Shown in pieces: positions 6,517 to 12,879 of a DNA stretch of 19,371 nt. How positions within the stretch are numbered: position 1 is the first letter of the stretch; each line of letters begins with the position of its first letter. The DNA lies in assembly GCA_964614605.1 (NCBI GenBank), contig CAZTLU010000027.1, positions 1 to 19,371 on the forward strand, given 5' to 3'. Made by a program: the position numbers and the translations under genes. Source of the stretch: Fimenecus sp964614605 (lineage in GTDB: Bacteria; Bacillota; Clostridia; Oscillospirales; Acutalibacteraceae). The notes below the pieces were generated by a model, which was not told where the DNA came from, ran no database searches, and was given only the letters and a program-made list of their open reading frames with translations.

Positions 6517-7074
6517 ATGGTATCAGCAGGTGATTTCAGAAACGGCGTAACTTTCGAAATGGACGGCAACGTTTATCAAATCGTTGAATTCCAGCATGTT
6601 AAACCCGGTAAGGGCGCTGCTTTCGTAAGAGCTAAAATCAAGAACGTTATTTCAGGCGGTGTTGTTGAAAGAACTTTCAACCCCACTGAAAAATACCCCA
6701 CTGCTTACATTGAGAGAAAAGACATGGAATATTCTTACAATGACAGCGGTCTTTACTACTTTATGGACCAGGAAACTTATGACCTTGTGCCCATTAACGA
6801 GTCTGATTTGGGCGACAACTTCAGATTTGTAAAAGAAAACATGGTTTGTAAGGTTCTTTCTTACAAGGGTAATGTTTTCGGTGTTGAGCCCCCCACATTC
6901 GTAACTCTTCAGGTTGCACAGACAGACCCCGGCTTCAAGGGAGACACAGCAACTAACGCAACAAAGCCTGCAACTCTTGAAACAGGCGCAGAAATCAAGG
7001 TTCCTCTCTTCATTGACGAGGGCGAAATGATTAATGTTGATACTCGTACAGGCGAGTATATGTCAAGAGCATAA
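6517..7074 (+). CDS. efp: Elongation factor P
   Basis: EF-P binds between the ribosomal P and E sites and stimulates peptide bond formation at polyproline stretches. The 185-residue protein has the three-barrel EF-P layout. The N-terminal KOW-like domain carries the HVKPGKGAAF loop (27-36), whose tip Lys32 is the residue modified in many bacteria. The central OB domain and the C-terminal OB domain with the family signature follow (GFKGDTATNATKPATLETGA, about 138-157). GGAGGT (6502-6507) lies 9 nt before the ATG. No epmA/epmB-type modification gene is in the window. The CD1247-type gene begins 32 nt downstream without a terminator, so the two are probably co-transcribed. Confidence 0.98.
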   Translation: MVSAGDFRNGVTFEMDGNVYQIVEFQHVKPGKGAAFVRAKIKNVISGGVVERTFNPTEKYPTAYIERKDMEYSYNDSGLYYFMDQETYDLVPINESDLGDNFRFVKENMVCKVLSYKGNVFGVEPPTFVTLQVAQTDPGFKGDTATNATKPATLETGAEIKVPLFIDEGEMINVDTRTGEYMSRA

Positions 7075-7106
7075 GGAAACAATATTTCTGATTGGAGGAA
7101 ATAAAA

Positions 7107-7541
7107 ATGATGACAGTAACAGAAAAAGTAGCATATCTTAAGGGTCTTGTTGAAGGTCTTGACTTTGACAAAGACGATAAAGAAACAAAGGTTATTAACG
7201 CAGTTCTTGATGTTCTTGAGGACCTTGCTCTTGCAGTAAGCGACCTTGACGACGAGATGGAGCTCGTTACAGAACAGCTTGACGCTGTTGACGAAGATTT
7301 GGCAGACCTTGAAGAAATCTTCTACGACGAGTGCGACGATTGTGATTGCGACGACGATTGCGATTGCTGCGGTGACGACGAGATGTATGAGGTTGAGTGC
7401 CCTGCTTGCGGCGAAATGATTTACTTTGACGAAGAAATCATTCTCGAAGGCGAAGCAGAATGCCCCAACTGCGGCGAGGTTCTTGAGTTCGATTGTGACT
7501 GCGATTGTGAAGATTGCTGCGGTTGCGACGAAGAAGAATAA
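7107..7541 (+). CDS. CD1247-type protein: helical N-domain with Cys/Asp-rich zinc ribbon
   Basis: The 144-residue acidic protein begins with a helical, probably coiled-coil domain (1-72, TVTEKVAYLKGLVEGLDF) of the kind named CD1247 N-terminal domain in clostridial annotations. A run of alternating Cys and Asp follows (C76, 79, 81, 85, 87, 88), then a zinc ribbon (C98-x2-C101 and C119-x2-C122). A second Cys/Asp cluster ends the protein (C130, 132, 134, 137, 138, 140). Sixteen cysteines in 144 residues suggest metal binding, but its role is unknown. The in-frame TTG at 7092 overlaps the ribosome binding site GGAGGA (7094-7099), so ATG 7107 (7-nt spacing) is preferred; ATG 7110 is also possible. 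Confidence 0.8.
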   Translation: MMTVTEKVAYLKGLVEGLDFDKDDKETKVINAVLDVLEDLALAVSDLDDEMELVTEQLDAVDEDLADLEEIFYDECDDCDCDDDCDCCGDDEMYEVECPACGEMIYFDEEIILEGEAECPNCGEVLEFDCDCDCEDCCGCDEEE

Positions 7542-7561
7542 TTTAATTTACAAAAAATTAC

Positions 7562-7597
7562 GGACTATCAATCAGTACGATTGGTAGTCCTTTTTTA
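7562..7597. terminator. Bidirectional terminator, copy A
   Basis: GGACTATCAATC (7562-7573) pairs with GATTGGTAGTCC (7579-7590) over 12 bp with one wobble and a 5-nt AGTAC loop. T-runs follow on both strands (7591-7596 on plus; the AAAAAATT upstream gives a U-run on minus). It serves the convergent CD1247-type and histidine kinase genes. A nearly identical copy lies at 11888-11926. Confidence 0.88.
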
Positions 7598-8638
7598 TTT
7601 GGGTAATTTTACTGTAAATTCACTGCCTTTACCAAGCTCACTTTCAACCGTTACAGTAGCATTTGTCAAATCTGCTACCGTTTTTACAAGGGCAAGTCCA
7701 AGTCCGTTTCCCTCGGCTTTTCGCGAAGTATCTGCCTGATAAAATTTTTCAAATATATGGGATTTCACATCTTCTGTCATTCCCACGCCATTATCAGATA
7801 TAGTTACAATCACAAAATCATTTTGCGAATTATCAAGTCTTACGCCGATTTCGCCGTTTTCATCAGTAAATTTGACAGCATTGCCAATTAAATTGAGCCA
7901 CATCTGATTAAGCATTTCTTCGTTTCCGTTGTATTCACATTCGGGTAATTCAAGATTGAGCCAGATGTTTTTCTGTGACCATTGCTGTTCAAACATCAAT
8001 ACTGCACAGCGCAACTGCTCGTCAAGGCTGAAAACTTTTGTTTCTGTAACAATATTCTGTGATTCAAGTCTTGATAATTTCAAGACATTATCAACAAGCC
8101 CTGTCAGTTGTCGGGTGGATTCTGACAGCTTGGAGAAAAATTCCATTCTCTGCTCGTCGGAAAGCTCGGGGTTTGAAAGCAAGGTCACATAGCCTTGAAT
8201 AGACGAAAGCGGTGCACGGAATTCGTGAGAAACATTTGACACAAAATCTGACCTCATAACCTCAATGCTTTTAAGCTCTTTAATCATCTTATTCAAATCG
8301 TCTGCAAGGTCCTTCATCTCATTTTTGAATTTTGACAAGTCAATCTGAACATCAAAGTCTCCCTGTGCCACGCGGTTTACTGCTTTTGAAATAATTTCAA
8401 CGGGACGGTTGATGCGTCGGCTCCAGAAAATTGTAATACCCTGAGCCACAATAAGCAACGAAACAATACAAGCAACCACGATAAGTCCGGTGTTTTCGCT
8501 GATTATTTCCTCTCCGAAAAGATTTGTTCGTGCCAAAAGAAAAATAATAAATATAAAGAGCAGTACAGTTAACGCAAACATCGCCAAAACAAGTACAAGC
8601 GTTCTGCGATAAAGCTTATTAAAGGATTTCAGTTTCAT
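7595..8638 (-). CDS. Sensor histidine kinase with short extracellular loop
   Basis: The 347-residue membrane kinase has two membrane segments (about 13-36 and 51-72) separated by only about 14 residues. This architecture is typical of kinases that sense inside the membrane or through a partner protein. A HAMP domain (about 73-125) precedes HisKA with phospho-acceptor His138 in SHEFRAP. The ATPase domain has an N-box (N249 and N253), DNGVGM (282-287), F-box FEKF (296-299) and GNGLGLALV (310-318). The residue four after the histidine is Ala142 instead of the usual Thr/Asn, which in other kinases contributes to phosphatase activity. The ATG overlaps the response regulator stop by 4 bp. The stop codon lies within the T-tract of the shared terminator. 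Confidence 0.93.
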   Translation of the reverse strand: MKLKSFNKLYRRTLVLVLAMFALTVLLFIFIIFLLARTNLFGEEIISENTGLIVVACIVSLLIVAQGITIFWSRRINRPVEIISKAVNRVAQGDFDVQIDLSKFKNEMKDLADDLNKMIKELKSIEVMRSDFVSNVSHEFRAPLSSIQGYVTLLSNPELSDEQRMEFFSKLSESTRQLTGLVDNVLKLSRLESQNIVTETKVFSLDEQLRCAVLMFEQQWSQKNIWLNLELPECEYNGNEEMLNQMWLNLIGNAVKFTDENGEIGVRLDNSQNDFVIVTISDNGVGMTEDVKSHIFEKFYQADTSRKAEGNGLGLALVKTVADLTNATVTVESELGKGSEFTVKLPK

Positions 8639-9306
8639 TTTTTCACACCTCTGTAACCTAAACCGCGGATTGTATTTATTTCAATATCCTTGCAGTCTTT
8701 AAGCCTTTCGCGAAGTCGGTTTATATGCACATCAACAGTTCGTTCTTCGGAATCTGTATCATATCCCCAAAATTCATCCATAAGCTGACGGCGTGTAAAG
8801 GTGCGTGAAGGATTTGACATCAGTTTATACAGCACCAAAAATTCCTTTTGCGGAATTTCTAACTGTTTACCGTCAAATTCTGCAGTATATGTATCAAAAT
8901 TAAGAACGGTACCGCCAATAGCCAACTTGTGCTCACTGACTATTTTGGCACGGCGCAAAAGTGCGTGAATACGAAGAAGCATTTCATTCAAGTCAACGGG
9001 CTTCACCATATAATCGTCAATTCCCGCTAAAAATCCGTGGCGTTTATCTTCAAAGCCCTCTTTTGCCGAAATCATAAGTATGGGCAATTCGGGATAATAA
9101 TCACGCAACTGACGCGTAAGCTCATATCCGTCAACACCGGGCATCATAATATCAGAAATCACCAAGTCAAAATTCTTTTCTGCCATAATATTAAGCGCCT
9201 CTTCACCGTCAAAGGCGGGCACAGCGTTGAATGAATTATTGTTAAGTGTTGAGCAATAAATCTGATTAAGCTTTACATCATCTTCAACAACTAAAATATC
9301 AAACAT
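8635..9306 (-). CDS. OmpR/PhoB-family response regulator
   Basis: This DNA-binding partner of the downstream kinase has a receiver domain (1-115) with acidic pocket Glu8/Asp9/Asp10, phospho-acceptor Asp52 (SDIMMPG), Ser80 and Lys102 (VKPVD). A linker leads to a winged-helix domain (about 128-222) with the usual SRTFTRRQLMDEFWGY and RTVDVHINRLRERL elements and a C-terminal GYRG hairpin. I place the start at ATG 9306 (223 residues) because AGGTG (9313-9317, minus strand) lies 6 nt upstream and the family begins at 'ILVVEDD'; an upstream in-frame Met would add nine non-conserved residues. The gene is divergent from the acyltransferase-ligase-ACP operon, suggesting that operon as a target. Confidence 0.95.
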   Translation of the reverse strand: MFDILVVEDDVKLNQIYCSTLNNNSFNAVPAFDGEEALNIMAEKNFDLVISDIMMPGVDGYELTRQLRDYYPELPILMISAKEGFEDKRHGFLAGIDDYMVKPVDLNEMLLRIHALLRRAKIVSEHKLAIGGTVLNFDTYTAEFDGKQLEIPQKEFLVLYKLMSNPSRTFTRRQLMDEFWGYDTDSEERTVDVHINRLRERLKDCKDIEINTIRGLGYRGVKK

Positions 9307-9363
9307 AATTATCACCTGCTTTAATTGTATCATAAAAAATAAACTTTGTGTTAATTAAACCGA

Positions 9364-9396
9364 AATTTATATGAAGTTTAAAAAAAGTTTAAAAAA
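9364..9396. promoter_or_regulatory. Tandem 11-bp direct repeats, putative response regulator box
   Basis: AGTTTAAAAAA occurs twice in immediate succession (9375-9385 and 9386-9396), preceded by a degenerate third unit AATTTATATGA (9364-9374). OmpR/PhoB-type regulators bind head-to-tail repeats with 11-bp periodicity. The site lies in the divergent interval between the response regulator gene and the acyltransferase, about 7 bp before a possible -10 (TATTTT, 9403-9408). Assignment to the adjacent regulator is inference; the A-richness lowers confidence. Confidence 0.45.
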
Positions 9397-9428
9397 ATGA
9401 ATTATTTTGTTATTGAGGTGATAAGGAT

Positions 9429-10121
9429 ATGGCAAATAAAGGTAAATCAGAAAAAAAGCAAGCATTCTTAATGAAGCTTGCAAAAATATTATTTGAGCCC
9501 GAAATCACATTTGAAAATGAGGCGGTGCAGGGAAACGCTTTGCAGGAGCCCTGTGTTATAATCTGTAACCACTCAAGAAGAACAAGTTTTAACCGGCTTG
9601 TAGGTGCAGATGGTGCTATGGTCAGATATGTCTTTAATAATGAAAATGTTTGTTCTCTTATGGCGGCTGATTTAATGGAAAATCCTTTATTGAAGATTGT
9701 TATCAATGGTTGTGACTGTATTCCCGTTCGCAGAAATGCGGCATCTACAGAATGGATTCATAAATGCAAGGAAAAGCTTGATGAGGGTGTTTCAATTGTA
9801 ATTTTTCCCGAAGGCACTACACTTAAAGATAAAGATATTGATACCTTTAAGGCAGGCTTTGCGTTGCTTGCGAAAATGGCAGATGTGAAAGTTTTACCTA
9901 TGGCAATAGGCGGAGTTTACCGTCCTCTTGCAAAGGGTAAGCTTAAAATCAGGGTTGGGGTACCCATGAAGCTTCAAATTCAAAAAGGCACTTCTTCTGA
10001 ATTGAAGAGAGAGGCACAGCGTTTTCAGCAAATTGTTGAAAATATGTATTTAAGCTTCAAGGATAATAATATAAGTCATGAAAATTCTCTTGATGCGGAC
10101 AGGGAGGAAGCTTTAATTTAA
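9429..10121 (+). CDS. PlsC-like acyltransferase with altered HX4D motif
   Basis: The 230-residue protein belongs to the 1-acyl-glycerol-3-phosphate acyltransferase-like (LPLAT/PlsC) superfamily. Motif I is NHSRRTS (47-53): His48 is present, but the position expected to hold catalytic Asp is Ser53. Motif II is CDCIPVRR (95-102), motif III FPEGTT (126-131), and motif IV VLPMAIGG (155-162). It would move an acyl chain from a carrier to a lysophospholipid or related acceptor at the membrane surface; there is no clear membrane helix. GAGGTG (9415-9420) lies 8 nt before the ATG. The ligase gene follows after 18 nt and an ACP gene after that, so the acyl donor is probably acyl-ACP made by its neighbours. 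The Asp loss makes activity uncertain. Confidence 0.85.
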   Translation: MANKGKSEKKQAFLMKLAKILFEPEITFENEAVQGNALQEPCVIICNHSRRTSFNRLVGADGAMVRYVFNNENVCSLMAADLMENPLLKIVINGCDCIPVRRNAASTEWIHKCKEKLDEGVSIVIFPEGTTLKDKDIDTFKAGFALLAKMADVKVLPMAIGGVYRPLAKGKLKIRVGVPMKLQIQKGTSSELKREAQRFQQIVENMYLSFKDNNISHENSLDADREEALI

Positions 10122-10139
10122 TCCACAGGAGGAATTGAA

Positions 10140-11645
10140 TTGGTTTACAACACAAACGAAAAGCAAAGAGAATACTTTTACAGTATGTTGACACCCGAAG
10201 AACTCGACTTATTAAAATACTTACCAACCGTAAATGGCTTGTTGGAATTTGCAGTTGAGAAGTTTGCAGATTTACCTGCAATTTCTGACGGCAAAGTTAC
10301 ATACACCTATAAGGAACTGAACGACAGAGTAGCTGTAAGGCGCGGATATCTGAAAACTTTAAACTTTAATCAAGGTGACAAGATTGCGGTGTTCTCTCCC
10401 AACACTCTTGATGCCATGGAATTATACCTTGCAATTGTCACAAGCGGATATGTGAGCGTTATGCTTCCCCCACAGCTCAATAACATTACCCTTATGGGAC
10501 TTTGCAAAAAATTTGATGTAAGTGCTGTGTTTTATGATAAAACCCTTGAAGCTATTGCAAAGACTTCGGGCATAGAGGCATACAGCACGGAATATGTTCA
10601 AGCAGAAGCTTTAGCTCCAACAGAAGTCACAAAAGATACAATCTGTTCAATCTGCCTGACCGGTGGCACCACGGGTACTCCCAAGGGCGCAGTTATGACT
10701 CACGGCGCTATAATGCGCGGTGCTTTTAACGGTTGTTTTATTTCGGGCGGTGTGCTCCAACAAAGATATATTGCAATTTTGCCCTTATCTCATATTTTTG
10801 GTCTTGTTAAGGGATTTCTTTCTTCTCTTTATACCGGCGGACTTACCTTTGAATGCCGTGATATAAAGCAGGCATTCGGTCTTATCCCTGTTTTGAAACC
10901 CACAACTCTTGTACTCGTACCGGGAATGGCAGAAATAATTATAAATCTTACAAAAATTAAAGGCCGAGCATACTCTGAAAGCATTAAAACTATGATTATT
11001 GGTGCTGCGCCCGTTCCGCCAAAGCTTATGAAAGCCATTGACGATTTGGGAATTCAGGTGCTTGCAGGCTACGGCTTAACAGAGGGTGCAAACCTTACCG
11101 CAGGTAACAAAAATGTTATGAGCAACCCCGATTCAATGGGTATGATTTACCCCGAACAGCAATATAAGGTCGTTGACGGTGAGCTTCGCATAAAAGGCGA
11201 TAATTTAATGCTTGGCTATTGGGACGATGAAAAATCTACCAATGATGCTTTTGACGATGAAGGTTGGCTCAAAACAGGTGATTTGGTAAAGGTCGACGAT
11301 AACGGTTACATTTACATTGTGGGCAGAATAAAGAATTTAATCATTCTACCGAACGGTGAAAATGTTTCACCTGAAGAGCTTGAAGAAATCTTTTACAAGA
11401 GTGACTATGTTAAGGATTGTCTTGTAAAAGAAGATGAACTTAACGGCAAAAAGGTTATCGGTATTGAATTTTTACCAAATGCAGAAGCCGTAAAGGATAT
11501 GAGTGAAAATGATATATACAATCTTTTCCGTCAATTAGTTGCCGAAACAAATAAGACATTGCCCACTTACAAGCAGATTTCAAAAATCAGCATAAGAAAA
11601 GAAGATTTCAAGCGTACAAATGCTATGAAAATTTCAAGAAATTGA
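10140..11645 (+). CDS. AMP-forming acyl ligase (acyl-CoA/acyl-ACP synthetase superfamily)
   Basis: The 501-residue adenylating enzyme carries the superfamily motifs in order: P-loop LTGGTTGTPKG (173-183), LPLSHIFG (214-221), YGLTEG (311-316), TGD (379-381), the hinge GRIKNLI (395-401), GENVSPEELE (406-415) and the C-terminal catalytic lysine in MKISR (Lys497). It should activate a carboxylic acid with ATP and load it onto a thiol. The ACP gene 10 nt downstream makes ACP the likely acceptor, and the acyltransferase upstream the user. The start is TTG: AGGAGG (10127-10132) lies exactly 7 nt before it, whereas the next Met (residue 16) has no such site. A DltA-like amino-acid ligase is less likely because no dltB or dltD is present. 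Substrate specificity cannot be read from sequence. Confidence 0.9.
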   Translation: MVYNTNEKQREYFYSMLTPEELDLLKYLPTVNGLLEFAVEKFADLPAISDGKVTYTYKELNDRVAVRRGYLKTLNFNQGDKIAVFSPNTLDAMELYLAIVTSGYVSVMLPPQLNNITLMGLCKKFDVSAVFYDKTLEAIAKTSGIEAYSTEYVQAEALAPTEVTKDTICSICLTGGTTGTPKGAVMTHGAIMRGAFNGCFISGGVLQQRYIAILPLSHIFGLVKGFLSSLYTGGLTFECRDIKQAFGLIPVLKPTTLVLVPGMAEIIINLTKIKGRAYSESIKTMIIGAAPVPPKLMKAIDDLGIQVLAGYGLTEGANLTAGNKNVMSNPDSMGMIYPEQQYKVVDGELRIKGDNLMLGYWDDEKSTNDAFDDEGWLKTGDLVKVDDNGYIYIVGRIKNLIILPNGENVSPEELEEIFYKSDYVKDCLVKEDELNGKKVIGIEFLPNAEAVKDMSENDIYNLFRQLVAETNKTLPTYKQISKISIRKEDFKRTNAMKISRN

Positions 11646-11655
11646 GGTGTATGAA

Positions 11656-11883
11656 ATGAATGTATTTGAGCAACTTAAAGAATTAATATCACAATCTGTT
11701 CCTGAAATAGATATTGAAACAGTAACTCTTGAAAGCTCTTTAAAAAATGATTTGGGTCTTGACTCTCTTGCAACAATGATGATTTCAATGCTTATTGAAG
11801 AAGAATTCAAGTTCACCTTTGAAGGCGAAATAAACTTTGAAACTGTGGGCGACCTTTGTGAGTATATTGAAAAAATGATATAA
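11656..11883 (+). CDS. Acyl carrier protein
   Basis: The 75-residue acidic four-helix carrier has the phosphopantetheine attachment motif GLDSL (34-38), with Ser37 as the modified residue. This is probably a dedicated ACP, not the housekeeping AcpP, since it ends an operon with an adenylating ligase and an acyltransferase and no fab genes are nearby. I chose ATG 11656 over the in-frame GTG at 11647 because GAGGTG (11644-11649) is its ribosome binding site and overlaps the GTG; spacing to ATG is 6 nt. The ribosome binding site also overlaps the ligase stop codon, implying translational coupling. The stop lies 6 nt before the terminator hairpin. Confidence 0.92.
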   Translation: MNVFEQLKELISQSVPEIDIETVTLESSLKNDLGLDSLATMMISMLIEEEFKFTFEGEINFETVGDLCEYIEKMI

Positions 11884-11887
11884 AATT

Positions 11888-11926
11888 ACGGACTACCAGT
11901 CAGTACGATTGGTAGTCCGTTTTTTT
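11888..11926. terminator. Bidirectional terminator, copy B
   Basis: ACGGACTACCAGTC (11888-11901) pairs with GATTGGTAGTCCGT (11907-11920) over 14 bp with one wobble and the same AGTAC loop as copy A (7562-7597). A run of T follows to 11926; on the minus strand the upstream AAAATT gives a U-rich tail. It sits between the convergent ACP and mrp genes. Confidence 0.88.
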
Positions 11927-11927
11927 G

Positions 11928-12743
11928 TTATTCAGCAAGCTTTTTGATTACATCAATAAACTGTTTTTCTTCGCTGAGTTCAATTGCACCTTTGTCAACA
12001 AGTGCCGCATTTGCGGGGTTGATGGGTAATTTTGCAAGAACGGGAATTCCCAATTCCTTTGCAACCTCATCAATCTTGCTTTCGCCGTAGATATAGTGCT
12101 TTTTCTTACAATCTGGGCATTCAAAATAACTCATATTCTCAACAAGACCGATTATCGGCACATTCATCATTTTTGCCATATTAACTGCCTTTTTAACGAT
12201 GAGAGTTACCAAATCCTGAGGAGTTGTAACAATCACGATACCGTCAACGGGAAGTGACTGGAACACTGTAAGGGGCACATCGCCTGTTCCCGGAGGCATA
12301 TCAACAAACATAAAATCAACATCGCCCCAGACAACCTCTTGCCAGAACTGATGAATTACACCTGAAATAACAGGGCCACGCCAAACTACCGGCTGGTCTT
12401 CTTTTTCAAGAAGAAGATTGACACTCATTACTCTTGTGCCGAGCTTTGAAATCATAGGATAAATTCCCTCGTTACTGCCTTCAGCATTGCCGTGAAGACC
12501 AAAAGCCTTGGGAATTGACGGGCCTGTGATATCCGCATCAAGAACTGCACTCTGATATCCCATTGTCTGTGCAGTAACTGCAAGCATTGAGGTTACAAGG
12601 CTCTTACCTACGCCACCCTTACCGCTAACAACGCCGATAACCTTTTTAACATCGCTCAAAGGATTACCGGGAATTCTTAAATCCTGCTTTTTGCTGTCGC
12701 AATTTGATGAACAGCTGCCGCAATTTCCGCTGCATCCACTCAT
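11928..12743 (-). CDS. mrp: Mrp/NBP35-family P-loop ATPase, iron-sulfur carrier
   Basis: Mrp (ApbC) proteins bind and transfer [4Fe-4S] clusters to apo-enzymes using ATP. The 271-residue protein has an N-terminal cysteine cluster (C4, C8, C11, C15), a deviant Walker A GKGGVGKS (41-48), DADITGPS (69-76), a DMPPGTGD segment (148-155) and the cluster-binding C209-x2-C212 pair. It lacks the N-terminal MIP18/DUF59 domain of longer Mrps, and in this respect resembles the shorter clostridial/archaeal form. The start is ATG 12743, supported by an AGAGG ribosome binding site (12753-12757, minus strand). An upstream in-frame ATG at 12791 lies within a dispersed repeat and is unlikely. It terminates at the shared hairpin of copy B. 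Confidence 0.93.
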   Translation of the reverse strand: MSGCSGNCGSCSSNCDSKKQDLRIPGNPLSDVKKVIGVVSGKGGVGKSLVTSMLAVTAQTMGYQSAVLDADITGPSIPKAFGLHGNAEGSNEGIYPMISKLGTRVMSVNLLLEKEDQPVVWRGPVISGVIHQFWQEVVWGDVDFMFVDMPPGTGDVPLTVFQSLPVDGIVIVTTPQDLVTLIVKKAVNMAKMMNVPIIGLVENMSYFECPDCKKKHYIYGESKIDEVAKELGIPVLAKLPINPANAALVDKGAIELSEEKQFIDVIKKLAE

Positions 12744-12787
12744 TATATAAAACCTCTTTTCAAGATAGATAATAACTAACCTTTTTG

Positions 12788-12873
12788 CCATTCTGAACGT
12801 AGCGAAGAATCTCCTACGAATAAATTAACTTTTTATGAGATTCTTCGTCACTTTGTTCCTCCTCAGAATGACA
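12788..12873. repeat. Dispersed palindromic repeat of CATTCTGA...GAAGAATCTC type
   Basis: The left arm (about 12789-12813, CATTCTGAACGTAGCGAAGAATCTC in two joined halves) and the right arm (12837-12872) are imperfect inverted copies ending GAGATTCTTCG and CTCAGAATGAC, with a 23-bp AT-rich centre. The right arm is about 10 bp longer. From memory, this sequence family recurs between genes in many Clostridia and other bacterial genomes. It fills the interval between mnmE and mrp and may act as a structured RNA or terminator; there is no clear T-run. Confidence 0.65.
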
Positions 12874-12879
12874 TTGTTT

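Noticed and set aside
7332..7541. Tandem DNA repeat from GAC/TGC/GAT codon runs
   Set aside because: The repetition follows from the Cys/Asp amino acid pattern with mixed synonymous codons and is not an independent DNA repeat.
10140..11883. Possible Dlt (D-alanylation) system from the ligase plus carrier pair
   Set aside because: No dltB or dltD is present, the partner is a PlsC-like acyltransferase, and the carrier looks like an acyl carrier protein with GLDSL. It cannot be fully excluded without substrate data.
12744..12791. Upstream in-frame ATG giving Mrp 16 more residues
   Set aside because: The extension starts in the dispersed repeat and lacks a ribosome binding site, while ATG 12743 has AGAGG and the expected cysteine-rich N-terminus.
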